Assembly: GCF_001039355.2 (NCBI RefSeq)
Contig: NW_019775457.1
Span: forward strand, 308,258-372,257
Source: Lingula anatina
Taxonomy: Eukaryota; Brachiopoda; Lingulata; Lingulida; Lingulidae
Length of the DNA stretch: 64,000 nt
Direction: 5' to 3'
Below, piece by piece: positions 11,703 to 24,200 of this stretch (its first letter is position 1; the number at the start of each line of letters is the position of its first letter). Under the pieces are notes generated by a model, which worked only from the letters and a program-made list of their open reading frames with translations, was not told where the DNA came from and made no database searches. The position numbers were made by a program, and so were the translations under genes.

Positions 11703-11938
11703 CTGTCAACATGCCAGATGAAGATCGGAACAGAGGTTTTCCAGCAACCAATCTCCCTCAGAATCTAGACCAGGTTATGGAACCAGTGGTCTACCGCCAC
11801 AGAGCAAACAATAACAACACAGAGCCCAATGAAGAGCAGAGACGCTCTATGATAGAGATTGGCCTGACTTTGAGGGCCATTGCAGACATGTATGACAAGG
11901 AGTATCGAGTCAATAATCAGCGAGACGGCAATGGCTGA
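11699..11938 (+). CDS. candidate BH3-only protein (Bim/Bmf-like), 79 aa
   Basis: The coding region lies in one exon. A non-coding first exon ending at 10675 (GGGAG|GTAAGT) is inferred, spliced to 11663. Residues 50-69 (SMIEIGLTLRAIADMYDKEY) fit the BH3 consensus: I54, L58 and I61 as hydrophobic positions 1-3, then A62-D63, then Y65 as position 4. The IAD core equals that of vertebrate BMF (CIADQF). Outside this helix the protein is short, polar and Asn-rich, with no other domain and no membrane anchor, as in soluble BH3-only proteins. Such proteins trigger apoptosis by filling the groove of prosurvival Bcl-2 proteins. The neighbour is exactly such a protein, in divergent orientation. Some short proteins carry BH3-like helices by chance, so binding is an inference. 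Confidence 0.72.
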   Translation: MTVNMPDEDRNRGFPATNLPQNLDQVMEPVVYRHRANNNNTEPNEEQRRSMIEIGLTLRAIADMYDKEYRVNNQRDGNG

Positions 11939-12510
11939 GGGTGTCATGGCTGCCGGATGGACCCCCTGGATGTGGACGGTACAATATACCCTGCCCTGAG
12001 CTAGCAATGCTGGGGAACTTGAAAGGTGTACACCCACCTCATCAGGCTGGACAAGAGTGAACTGGACAAGTGTGAACTGGGCTTTGTGAACTACTGGACA
12101 TTACTTGATTAGTGGACCTTGGTGGTTGATGTGGAACTTGATTCAGTGGAAGATAGTTTAATAATAAAAACCAACTGAACTGAGTAGATTAACTGTTGTA
12201 TAGGTCAGTCAGCTGACCACCAAACAGTAACTGATTAAGAACTAATGTTAGTCATCAGTTCACATGATGGTAAAGGAAATTTAACTGATGAGAGTTAATT
12301 ATGAAAGAACTGAACGCATGATGGCATGTTAGCAGAATCATTTTTACAAAGCATGAAATTGATGTCTGAAGAGAAACGGATTCTTCTCCCAGTTGCTAAT
12401 TCTTTCAATGTTGGTCATCTGTATGATAGTGTGTTTGGGGAGGTGTCAGAGAAGAGATGCTTCACAGATCTCAAAAAAAAAAAAATTCTTGTAAATTGGA
12501 TATGATGAAG

Positions 12511-12516
12511 AATAAA
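12511..12516 (+). terminator. probable poly(A) signal of the BH3-only gene
   Basis: AATAAA at 12511, about 570 bp past the stop codon and before convergent INTS14. It is the only well-placed canonical hexamer there. Confidence 0.5.
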
Positions 12517-12690
12517 CGGTTTAACGGTTTTTACTTTAATATGGTGTACCAGAACTTTTATCATTATCATTTATTATATATGACATCAGACAATATACAT
12601 AAGTGATTTGAGCTGTGTTGTTCATACATTAAACTATCTATCTAAACTGATGAAAAATAAATTAAACTCATTAGTTTAACTTATGCTACT

Positions 12691-12696
12691 TTTATT
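12691..12696 (-). terminator. possible poly(A) signal of INTS14
   Basis: The plus-strand tttatt (AATAAA on the gene strand) lies about 245 bp past the INTS14 stop; a second is near 12572. The two convergent transcripts would end within about 200 bp of each other. Confidence 0.4.
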
Positions 12697-12939
12697 CTTG
12701 GCAATTACAAATTTTACAAATGGGCATAAAAGCTTCCGATGGGATGCCTGCCTTTGATGAGGTAAAAGGTAATCCCAAAATGCTTAGTAAAAATCTTTTG
12801 ATGCAGGTTAACTTTTCATTGTTCAATTATTAAAAAAAGGTCGTATCTCCAACCTTTCCAAAATGTACACAAAGTAAATGAAGTGGACATTTCCCCACCC
12901 AAGTTGGAGAATGTAATGGTATCAATGGTGGTTTGATCT

Positions 12940-15900
12940 CTATTCACCGCTGAAGTTAGTACTCAGAGGGAGAATATTTTGACTGTATTCCTTTGCATTG
13001 TCCGACCTTAAAGAGTTTGCTGCATGTGATAACTGGAGAGCAGCGTCTGGGTGGGCTGTTCCTGGCAACAGAGTACACTCACGGTCCAACATGGTGGACA
13101 GGGCTTCTAGAAGTTCCATAAACCCTAAGGAAAGAGCTGCTTTACGGACCCTGTTCAACTCCTAAAACAAAAAGCAATTATGTACAAGTTTGGCTGGCTA
13201 TGTAAAATGAAATTCAAAACAAATAGATCAAAAATATTATATACACTATAATAACTCCATACAATCAAAACAAGCAGCTTATCATTATTTTAAACTGAAA
13301 ATCCAAAACTTCACATACATTTCAACCCCATGTAACTTTCTCCGTTATTTCTGACACCTTCAAATTTGAAGTAAAACATTCCCAAGTCATTCGTACCTTG
13401 TAGAACTGCTGCTGTTTCTCTGGCAGCTTACGGGCGTGGCGCAGAATCTTCTGTATGTCAGACTGAAATTGTGTTTTTCAAAAACACTGGCATTAATATG
13501 GTATAGCTTTGCTTATAAGGAAAAAATTGGAAATTATCAATGTAAGAACAAAAATACAGGTTATAACAGCTTTTAATAGATAACAGTTATTTCTATATTG
13601 AAAACACCCATCTTTTTCACATCATTTTATCTAGTTTTTATCTATAGCTCAATTGTACAAAATTGTTTAAAATGCATGTGTATATTAACAACTGTCCTAG
13701 TTATTTTTGTTACCTGTAGTCCTGTTGCCTTGATCCACACGACACAGTTCTGTGCATAGCTGCGTCTGTCCTGAGGTCTGACGGGGAATGGCGTGCGGTT
13801 GTCTTCAAATCCGTAAGGTGGCTCAGGAAATAGCATTGAGGAGTGGGCAGACAGATGGTCCAATTCTCCTAACCAAGGGAGAACATCTGTCCCTAAAATA
13901 AAATAAAATAAAAAAACATCCAAGAAGCATTTGAGATACTTCCTATAATATATAAATCCGACCTTATTTCAAATTTCTGATTAAATAACTTCTCCTTTTG
14001 TGTTGTCTAAAACAACTCAGCCTGCAGATTTCTAAACGCTTCAAACGTTTTAAACTACTTGTTTTTTAATAGATGTGATACAGATAAAATTCAACAATTT
14101 CAAGCTTTTCACACGTTGACTTACCAGGTTCAAAAATGGACAACATGAGATTTGATTTCTTCTTACTGTCAGCCCAAGAGTACAGCATCCCATACCAGTC
14201 CTCACTGAAAATAATAAAATAATAATTAGCTTACTAAAGTCACTGAAATAATATATATAGCATCCCATACCAGTCTTCACATATAATGTTAAAATAATGA
14301 TAAGATTATTAGAGTCACCAAACAAATAAATAAGTGCAAATAAAAGTTATTAAAATTATTTATACATTAAGATCAAGATTAAAAAAAAAACAATCCTCTA
14401 AAAACTGGTAAAAGAAAATTCAATAAAAATCTTGCAGAAACAATGTCATTACACAATAAATTCAGGGCTATAACATTTCAAATAACGATAAAGCTGACAA
14501 AAAATTTAGGAGGACAATAAACAATGTACATCAATAAATGGACATAGAACTACTGTCAAATCTAAGTCTGCCCACGCAAAAACGCTCAGAAGGATAGGTA
14601 TAAATGTATTATTAATCTTTCAACAATATGCAATGGAATTTTGATAAAATACCATTTCGCTTAAGACTTGGTTTCCATGCCTAAAACGATCTAACAGGAT
14701 CGATCCATCTCCAAGGTGTTTCTCGCTACATTGCTTTCAGTTTAAGCAGCTTAGATGTGTGGCACGCCTACTGAAGCTGCTAAATGATAATTAATTACTC
14801 TTAGCACTTCAGTAGGTGTGACAGACCTTTTAAAAGTTGACTGCAATTTAACTAGAATCTCCTTGGAGATAGATCGATCCACAGTTAGTTAGGTAGGGTC
14901 TGGAAATGGTCCCTATGTGTTATGTTATATGAGCAGTATTCTACATCTGGTCTACAGCACTGCTTACCTGACCTCAACCAGCGCTACCATGCCCTCAACT
15001 TTAAGACTGCCGTGGAGAAGTACTGTAAAAGATGGTGTCTTGCCCTCCTCTGTGCCATCCTCATCTTCATCTTTACCATCAGCCTTGCTCTCTTCTTTGT
15101 CATGTGATTCCTCTAAAACAATAAAAAGTTTAAAGTTAGATAAAGTGTGGTAGAGATGATGAGGTATGTTTCATATCGTTACTTTAAAATCTGGTATCAT
15201 TTACATACATGACAGGATAATTTTGCATACTTTAATCTGTCATCTTTGAGTTTGGTGGACCATCTAGCATGGACTGGATCCAATGAACTATGCACTCATT
15301 CAGTTACAGTAAAACAAATGAGACAGGCCGAGACTAAAACCATGAGTACCGTCAGCATACAAGCTGGTGGTACTAACTACTCATAGAAATGATATGCCCC
15401 TATATTTGTACTACACTCTAAACTTGTTACTATGTGATATACCCATACCCTTGTGATACATCCTATACTGTAATGCATTCCCTTACCCTTGTACTACACT
15501 TAATTCTATGCACAGACATGAGAAACTGCATATTTGACTAATCATGACCACTTGAAATGCCAGAGGACCTGCACAATATGACAGGTCCCCTATTTATGGA
15601 AAATACATTCACATAATAACTTGTAAACATAAATATATTGCTCGTGATGGACCAGCACAGAGGACTTGTAGATTTCCTATAGTGCAGGTCCCCTATAAGG
15701 TGTATCCTTACCCTTGGTTATAGCTCTGGGCAATACAAGGTGTCGAGATATAAAAGGTGGACTGGCCACATCAGTGGAATCTAAGAAACCACAGATACTG
15801 ATCACTTCATTCACTGTCTTGTGAACATTCTTGAAATCTTGCTGTCTGGAAACAAAACAAAACATGTCAGAAGATGTCCCGCGTCCCAGCGTTTATGAGC

Positions 15901-17472
15901 TGATGACTTCCGGCAGCAGTGTAATGTTCATCTTAATGGCCATCAGTGGCCCAAAACAGAAACAATGATCAGTAACTGAACAAATTTGCAAATTTTACTG
16001 GCCAAACTTAAAATTTGCCAGAATTTGACATGCTGTAGGTGTTTGTTTCACAAATTTCTTCACAAATCAGGACACATAGGGAAAAAAAGACACAAATCTG
16101 TTGACAAAGAAACTGATGTCTAATTTAAGATTTATTACCACATTCACAAAATGCAGATAAATGTCAACTTACATCTGTTCAATATACCTGTTTGTTACCC
16201 ACCTGTTATATATCAACTTGTTACCTACTTGCGATATGGCTATGGAGGGGGTAAACCAACTTGTTACCTACCTGTGATATGGTTGTGGAAGGGGGTAAAC
16301 CTGGACATTACACTGCAAGTGGCCACATTGTAGCACAGCATAAAGTGGCGTAAAACACTGTTCCGCCATTTTTGTGAAACAAGTCTGAACGCTTTTTAGG
16401 CTCAATGCTCCTTCTGGTAAAAATAACTGCCCTCCTTGGTTGTTCAAGTCAATCAGCTTTTGGTACATATTCAGTGTTGTCTGTAAATTAGCTTCACTCT
16501 GATTAACAATGGGAACTACATGAAGTTTACAGGGAAACTGAAATGGCAGAGGAAATGTGTCGTCTGCTGTCCTATCATGAAGTGTCTGTAAGGAATGTTT
16601 CAGAGATCCAGATCCAATACCAGTGCTGCCATCTGTCACCAGGATCACCTGGACGTGAAAAAAAATACAAACTTCACTACCTATATTGATTTAATACAAA
16701 TAACCAATGAGAATGCTTGTGTTCAAAGGGACTAAATATCAATGCAGATGAAAGGGAAAGCCCTTAAATATAACCATAGGCCTGAGTGTATATGGTCAAA
16801 GATCAAACACAGTCAATGTTGTGGGTCTTCAATAACTTATTACCTGTGCCGGAGTTGAGGATGTTGACCCCCATTCTTCTGTAATGACAGACCCCGCTGC
16901 AGCGAGAGCAGCCTCAGTGAAAGTCTTGTCAAAGTTTTCTGTTTTATCCAAGGCGGCCTTGATGATGTCATAGTCACGTGTAAATGGAACCAACTGCTCC
17001 CATAAGGAAGAAAATATTATCTAAAAAGAAAAAGAAACAAGAACTTGATAAAAGAAGATGGATATGCTGATGAAGTGAAAAAAATAAATGTTTTAAGATC
17101 TGTTTTGGCAGGGTAAATCAGGGATGCATTTGGTCCTCGAACCTTTAAAAAAATTGGCTCCAATTTGACAGATATTCAGCGTGTAAAATGGCCAATTTGA
17201 TTTTGATAAATTGACTTTGTAAGATGAGTCAGGATGGAGACCGTACATTAAGGTTATACACAGTTTTTATTTTTTTATCCAGAGCAGCAAATAACTGCTG
17301 TGTTACCTACCAGGGATACAAACTCCAGTTTACTATTGGCAGAGAGGTGGTCCAAGAAAGCTCCTATGCCGTGTATGGCCAGGTGTCTTCTCTGATATTC
17401 TTCTGTACCGTCTGTCCCAGAGACTGGCCGCAGCATGGACAGGGACACATCCAGCAGGATTACAGTGGGCAT
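12940..17472 (-). CDS. INTS14: Integrator complex subunit 14 (VWA domain)
   Basis: Nine coding exons with consistent phases: 17472-17311, 17020-16844, 16648-16272, 15845-15712, 15112-14968, 14204-14125, 13892-13714, 13462-13397 and 13161-12940. They give 513 residues, against about 518 in human. The start MPTVILLDVSLSM carries the VWA metal-site motif DxSxS (D8, S10, S12); ILVTDGSTGIG (about 115-125) is the later metal-site strand. The middle (LLHGSLKVEGMVALVEV) and the C-terminal helices (RECTLLPGTAHPDAA) match the family. INTS14 pairs with INTS13 and INTS10 in the nuclear Integrator complex, which cleaves nascent snRNAs and terminates paused transcription. An acceptor at 17487-17488 (gtttccag) just before the ATG implies an upstream non-coding exon. 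Exon 3 donor and exon 6 acceptor are partly duplicated in the introns. Confidence 0.96.
14182..14285. repeat. duplication of the INTS14 exon 6 start into the intron
   Basis: The phrase agcatcccataccagtc, the first bases of INTS14 exon 6 in reverse complement, recurs 76 bp upstream in gene sense at about 14259-14280, with matching flanks. In the extra copy the acceptor AG reads TG, so it appears disabled. Confidence 0.75.
14669..14913. mobile_element. MITE family A, copy 1 (INTS14 intron)
   Basis: About 245-bp foldback. Ends resemble tttccatgcctaaa and ggtctggaaatggtccc. Shared internal blocks are gatcgatccatctccaagg, gctttcag.ttaagcagcttagatgt and a central cttcagtagg inverted pair. Related copies lie at 29452, 29831, 34693 and 55420. 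Confidence 0.8.
16191..16300. repeat. INTS14 exon 3 donor junction tandem duplication
   Basis: The real exon 3 end and donor (CATATCACAG|GTAGGTAACA in gene sense, at 16272/16271) is followed in the intron by a second copy about 44 bp on (CATATCGCAAGTAGGTAACA, at about 16218-16237) and a more diverged third (near 16191-16210). The unit spans exon and intron sequence. Confidence 0.8.
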
Positions 17473-17486
17473 ACTGGTACAGAGGT

Positions 17487-18227
17487 CTGGAAACAACCCA
17501 GACAATGCTGGTCAACCCAGACAATGTGTGTGGTTATAGAATACATATAGCTATATAGAGATGAAATATATCAAATCAGAAGAGAACAAACAGGACAAAT
17601 GAATGTGCCTCCATTAAAACAGAACAAGTAACTTATGTGTACACATGACTTTGGTTTGTAATGTAGTAAGTAGGAAGACCTGGCACAATATGGCTTTATA
17701 GCCAGGGGCATGGTGGCAAACCTCCAAGAAACAGATTTCAATTTGAAAAAATAATCACGTTTGACATGCAAACAGAGAAAACAAGAACTGGGGCCTTTAG
17801 ATCACAGGTTTAGGAATGTGTGTGTGTGTGGGGGGGGGGGGGGATCCGCCATGATGTTGTCATTCACTCATTGTTTACATTCCATGCAAGTTCTAACAGT
17901 CATTAACTGGTGTAGAATGGTCGCAGCAGACTTCTTGAACTGCAACATGTTGTTTAAAAGTTCAAAAGATTCACAAAGTTTTTTACTTATCAATTGATCG
18001 AGATTAATCTACTAGCAAAATTAGGAACTCACTACCACTTGCACATGGAAAACATCCCCCTGCCACTGAAAATAACATGTGATCGAAAACGAGACTATAT
18101 GGAGGAAGTCGGCTGTGCTCCACCAATGAAATCCCGGCGCTGTTGACCTAGTAATGTTCTCTAACTAGTTCACAAAACGTCACGCGTTACATAGCTGCCT
18201 TTTGATAATGCTGTGTGCTTGCCAGGG
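17487..18227. promoter_or_regulatory. divergent promoter region INTS14 / TLCD-type gene
   Basis: About 740 bp between the INTS14 second exon and the start of the plus-strand TLC-domain gene. A forward CCAAT (caccaatgaaa, about 18121) lies in a CpG-richer stretch at 18070-18200. An ATG at 18208 opens an 11-codon uORF that overlaps the TLC gene start out of frame (stop at 18238-18240). A G-run follows (TG)n at about 17819-17842. Confidence 0.45.
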
Positions 18228-21200
18228 ATGGCGAACTTAACAACCTCGGCTCACAGTTACTCCAGTATGGATACCGGGACTAAATCTACGGATATACCGT
18301 TGGAATATGGACCACTAGTGGTACTAACATCAGCTCTCTGCTTCCAGGCTGCCAGCAAGGTTGTTGATCTAATCGGAATTCCAAAATCTGCGCAAGACAC
18401 TGAATTCCGCCGATGGAGATTCAAAAACATCACAATATCACTATTACATTCAGCTCTTACTGGGCCCTGGTCCTTGTTATGGTAAGTTGGTTGTAATATG
18501 AAACTTTTTTTATTTTTATAACATAGTCGCTGATCTGTGCGAACCTGAGTAAAACTAACAGTAAGACAAGTCGGTCTGTAGTCCTCCTCCCCTCACCTCG
18601 CGCTTTGAGTCCAAATATGATGTACCCCTTTAAGTCTTTTTTGCGTTGTTTTGTTTAAGTCGCACATTGTGTCTTCACTGGTTCCAGCAGAAGTGTAGGA
18701 TAAGTAATCAAGTCCCTGTTTTTTCAACATTAACATTAAAACTGATTAAAAGTTTTCTTATGATAAAGGGAGGCGGGTCAGGGAAGGTGAATTCTTTAAG
18801 GGGCGGTCTTAAAGATGTACAATCATATCTGAAAAATGTGGGAATATGGATTTTAAACTGTTAACTGTAAAGATAAAAGATGAATGCAGGATCAGTATAT
18901 CACCTGTATTATCATTCTGCATTGTTCTGAGCCTCATAAGACATTGAAAGTCCTCTACAGCAGTATAAATACCACAGTTGTTTGATTTCTACCAGTTATT
19001 ATGTAACTCGCACCAGCCTTTTCTTGTTTCACAAAAGAAGTTAAGTCAACAATGGGTCTTAACCTTCAAGACTGGATATGTTGTGCACAGTGACCTTCCA
19101 GAAATCAGTATACTGGGTTATTATTATTATGAAGACTTTGGAACTTTTAAACAAATAGCAAAAAAGGGATGTTTAAGACCAAAAGTTTATTTCTTTTCAT
19201 AAACTTATGTTGGTGTTTGTTGGGTCAAAAAATAATTTTATCTTTTATGTTTAAACCAGCCTTCAGTGTTAATATTTGTAAAATGGGGGTCCTGAAAGGG
19301 GCATCTTTTTGAACAAATGCAAATTTTTTATACCAAAAATTGGTGATAATTTTCCTGTTGTACTTTTTGCCACCTTAAACCATGAAGAATATGAAGTCAT
19401 AAATTCTACATTTTCTTAACAAATTTCAAAACCTTGCTTTCTGCCTGCAGCTTTGTTCTCAGAAGCTTTAACGACCCTTTTTATGAAGATGACACAACCT
19501 GATTCCTCTGCAAATGAATTAACAGTGACATCTAGTTTATGTTAGATGTTGAGGAAGATTGCAATTTGATGACAGCTATCAGGCCTACAGACACATACAT
19601 GCACAGATACATGCACACATACACTTATTTGCATGCATGCACACCAACACACACACACACACACACACTTAATTAGCACAGACAGTTCATATCAGAATCG
19701 TCAATAGGAATGCTAAGGCATGAATTTTCGTGCTAACGCTTAATGTGCAATGTTGTTATTAATTAGAAAACTTATAATGAACCTTGACATTCTTGAAACC
19801 GTTTGCAATAGAGGAAAAATTTAAGAATTGACAGTTATTTGTGTTAAATGGAAACCACTCTCAGCTATTGTTTGTCTTCAGGAACTTAGTAGTCTTTAAC
19901 ATTGTTCTTTTCCAGTTTTTACCTACAGCCAAAGTTAGCCGAGGACCTTATTTCTACATATTCTGTTATAGCACTGACATTGGTGTCAACTTCAGTAGGT
20001 GAGTTTGATTAAAAAATATTTTGAAAATAGAGAGATGTCCTGTATATATGTAAATGTATATTCCTGTGGAAATTTCCTTTTCTGTGTACTTGAACTCTCA
20101 TCTCATCTTGGGTAAAGTTTGTAAAAAAAAAGTAGACCAGCACCTGGAACTGATACACAAGTTGTGTTTTTGTAGGATCATAATTGCACTATAATTGTTT
20201 TTATATGCATGACCTATGCAACTTCTGACCTTTGCTGAATTTGCTCAAATATTGTTATCAGTTAAAGCTTGTAACACCTCCAATATAGGTGATCTATTGT
20301 TCTCGTGCACGTGTTATTTGTTGTATAAGTTTGGCACGTGTTGAACCTCTTTCCAGTCAATAAAATTGATCTTTGTTCAAAGGTTATGTCGTATACAAAT
20401 CTTCACTGATGCTTAAATAAACTGATAAGGTTAAAGTTATTTGAGCAAAACTCTTAAATCCAGTTTTATTAATGCTGGAACAAATGCTCAAATCCTGTTT
20501 TATTAATGCTAGAACAAGTGCTCAAATCCTGTTTTATTAAAGCTGAAACAAGTGCTTGGAAAATAAAACTGTAAAACTATTGAGGATGCTTATTCGGTCG
20601 TGTTCTGTTTTTCAGGGTATTTTGTCCATGATATAATAGACATGGCCTGGTCATATAGGAACCGTCAGAACTATGAGTTAATGCTGCACCATGCAGTGGT
20701 AGGTATTTTGCTTGTCCCCCTCCATTTTCAATCTTTTTCCTTGCTCTGAGGACAGCTAGTAAAACCATTTTAAATACCAAACTGATGAGATAACTATTGC
20801 TTATATTTTCATTATTTCTCCTTGTCATGTTTTCATATCACTACTCAGCACAGTACCATATCATTATGTAAGCTTTGTAGGATTTATGACAGTTCAGTGT
20901 GTAGCTTTGATATGATATATTGAAGTCACTGTAACATTCAGTAAATACAGCCAGTATAAAGAGGTGCAAAAGAAGTAGAAGTTTTTACATGAAATCCCTG
21001 TTCTATGACTCAAGACATTAAATCTGATACTTTTTTGGGATGGAAACCTTCAGTAGTTAAAAAAGAAGGAACACCTTCCCACCAAGTGAAGGCTGTGTCA
21101 GTATTGAGAGGAAACTTGACCAGATGAGGGGGAGGGGGCGGGAGGAACCTGTCCAAAAACTCTTGTGGTTTGTAAGCATTGATGGCTGGTGAAAATTTGT

Positions 21201-24200
21201 GTATATAACAACACTGCCAGAAAAATATCTTGTCAATGCCAAACATGGCCACCCTGGGGGCAGTAAGGATCAGATTGAACTCACCCAAGTAGAAAACCAC
21301 TATCTTTGGGCCTGTTTGCTGGGGTCAGTTTGGAATAATAGTACTACCCTTATCACTTGATATTGGATTAGTAGTGTACGTGTATGTGAGGGGGCTGATA
21401 TATATATATACTAGTATGTGTGGGCAATAAACCCAAGTTAATATGACTCCAGTTCCTAGGGCAGCTTGAGTCACTGTCTGCTGATTGTTGCTGTGTTGTG
21501 CATTTAAAATAAAAGAACTAGGTCACAAAAGCTGTATCCATGCTGGCAGGGAGGAAAAAACATTTGCTGTTATTGTAGGAGTTTTATTCCATGTAGCCCC
21601 ATTGTAGAGGTCAGCATAATCAGGCAGTCCCACCCTAACTGTTTACTTTCCTATGGAGATATATTGGTATGCCTGACATGTACTCCAACCCATGTTTGCT
21701 GTGTGTTCATGAATTATTACAGTGGAAGAGAAGGCTTCTGCATAATATCTGGGTAGAAATGCTGCAGAATCCAAAAATCAAGCTCCTGTTATTATGCTCA
21801 TCAAGTGCTTCTACTGGTGATGCTGTCTTCAACTGTCAGATTGCATTCTAGACATACCTATAAGCTATGTCATATATATAGAATGGATTTTTGGTTACTA
21901 GTTCAGGTAGCTCTGATTACATAAGTTGCTACTTTGGAAGCCTTCATTAGTGAGTCTGGTTGGATAAAATAAAAAAATCTGGTCTGATGCAGAATTGATT
22001 GTTGGCTGAGTGTTGTTCAGCTATTAGTCACCCTCCACTACTAGTATATACGTTCAGATTTAACCCTGGGAACAGAATATTGCTAACACTCGAATTATGA
22101 GACTAGTTACATGATATTACAGATGTGTGAAAGAATATTTTTGATATTAAGTCTGTGTACTCTATTCATTATGTGAGACTCCCCACAGTCCAGGCTGTCA
22201 TGTCTGAGTGAATGGATGACTAACATCCTGATATGACTGTATGGTAGCCTGATCCTATAGCCTGATCTTCACACTCACAGCCACTTTGATGGATTCTCAG
22301 GACACCATTAGGGATAAATGAGCTTTAAATAACTGATTTACTGACTGTTAAAACAACTTAAAGAAATTTAAAAAGAAAAATGAAACAGAAAAGTGACTAA
22401 GGTTAGCTGTGGAACACAGCAAGGTGCTCTCACAGCAGGATGCTGGAGTAGAAAAGTCCTCAGCTGTGAAGATGATATTTCTGATTTATTTGCCTCCAAG
22501 CATGCAAGCCAAGTAGCAGTTAGATCCTGAAGATAACTGATGGGAAAAACAGCTCCTTACTCCTCCCCGCCCACAGTTCCATACTGATTAATTATCAGCT
22601 AGATGAAAAATAGCGAAATCTGGTCCATTCAAGCTTGTCAGCTCATTTATTAAACAGTTGGAAAAAATTTTGATATTGAGAAAAATTTTTTTAATTAGTC
22701 AGACTTTACTAAATGTAAAAACTGTGTACATTTCTACATTGGGTATTTTTGTGGCGTAAATGAAAGTAAAGCATCAGCATTATAGGTAAATAAGTAAGAA
22801 CAGATCACAACATCAAAGTTTTTTTCTTTATCAACGTCTATGAATTTTTGCCAACCTTCAGTTGAACCTGTTATAAAATATAAACATGTTGCTGTTGTTC
22901 AGCAAATATATGTCACAGATTGGATCCCAATCAGTCCATGTGCTTTTCCTTTAAACATTTATGCAATTATCTTAAAAAGTATCATCATCAGATTTTTTTT
23001 ATTGTGTGTGTGTGTGTGTGTGTGTGTGTTTATAAACCACAAGAAAAAAAAATGAATACAGCTTAATTTCATTTGCCAGACCTTAAATTTATATTAAAAT
23101 ATACCTTGACATGTATAACATCCACTATTAAATTTCACTTACAAACATGCCATACAAACAAACTACCAGCTCACCTGTAAATCACTTGGCCAGTTAACAT
23201 GTTCATTGTGCTGTTAACAATGCAAAGACCCATTCAGATCAAGCCTGTCACATATAAATGTGAATCATAGAAAAATATCTTGATCTCTGATAATGAAGAT
23301 GTAATGATTCTAACACTCTGATAGCAAAGATGTAATGATTCTAATACTGATACCAGAGATGTGATTCTACCACTTAGCACTTTGTTTTGTATGTATCACC
23401 AGAAGTCCTGATTTGACTTGCAGAAGGTTTCTACCATGGCCCATAGGAGCCTACGCGTGCGTCTTTTAGACGCCCCTTTACATGCGAAAACAACAAGGCC
23501 TATGCCGAGTTCGTCTTTTACTACAAAGCTTTGAGAGCCGAAAATGACATGGCTGTGTCTCTTTTGCCACTTACTGAACTCCACAGATGCGAGATTGACA
23601 CGACCCATGTCGCGTTCGTCTCTCAAATGGCACTGTTATAAAACATGAAATAGGCATAACGTGTGATTTTTGCAGCTGAATAAGTAGACCCTTATAAACG
23701 AAGTTGACGTAACTTGAGAGTCATGTCGCTTTCAACTGTTACAAACCTCCAACAAAATCTATCTCCACACAGACGTGCGCGACATGTACTATTGGACATG
23801 GGTCAGTTGAAACCCTATTAACCTAAAGGGCTCATGTTACTTTCAGCCAACTCTTATATGTCAAATCCAATTAATTTGAAACAGTGTTGTGCTGTCCCAA
23901 AACGTTTTTTTCATTTGAATCCCATCATAATTAAGTGCTATCTAGATAACAGTGTGGCTAATTGCTTGTAATAATCATATTTTTATTTTCAAGGATTCAA
24001 ATATAAATGGTTTTTAGACAGTCCTTCTGTTTCAAATTAATTGGCTGAAAGTAACATGAGCCATTTAGGTTAATGTCGCTTTCAACTGACCCATGTCCAA
24101 TAGTACATGTCGCGCGCGTCTGTGTGGAGATAGATTTTGTTGGAGGTTTGTAAAAGTTGAAGGCGACATGACTCTAAGGTCATGTCAACTTCGTTTATAA

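Noticed and set aside
17819-17842. G-run after (TG)n near the INTS14/TLCD promoter as a G-quadruplex
   Set aside because: A single uninterrupted G-run after TG repeats; similar runs occur at 2728 and 24557, so it looks like ordinary microsatellite decay.
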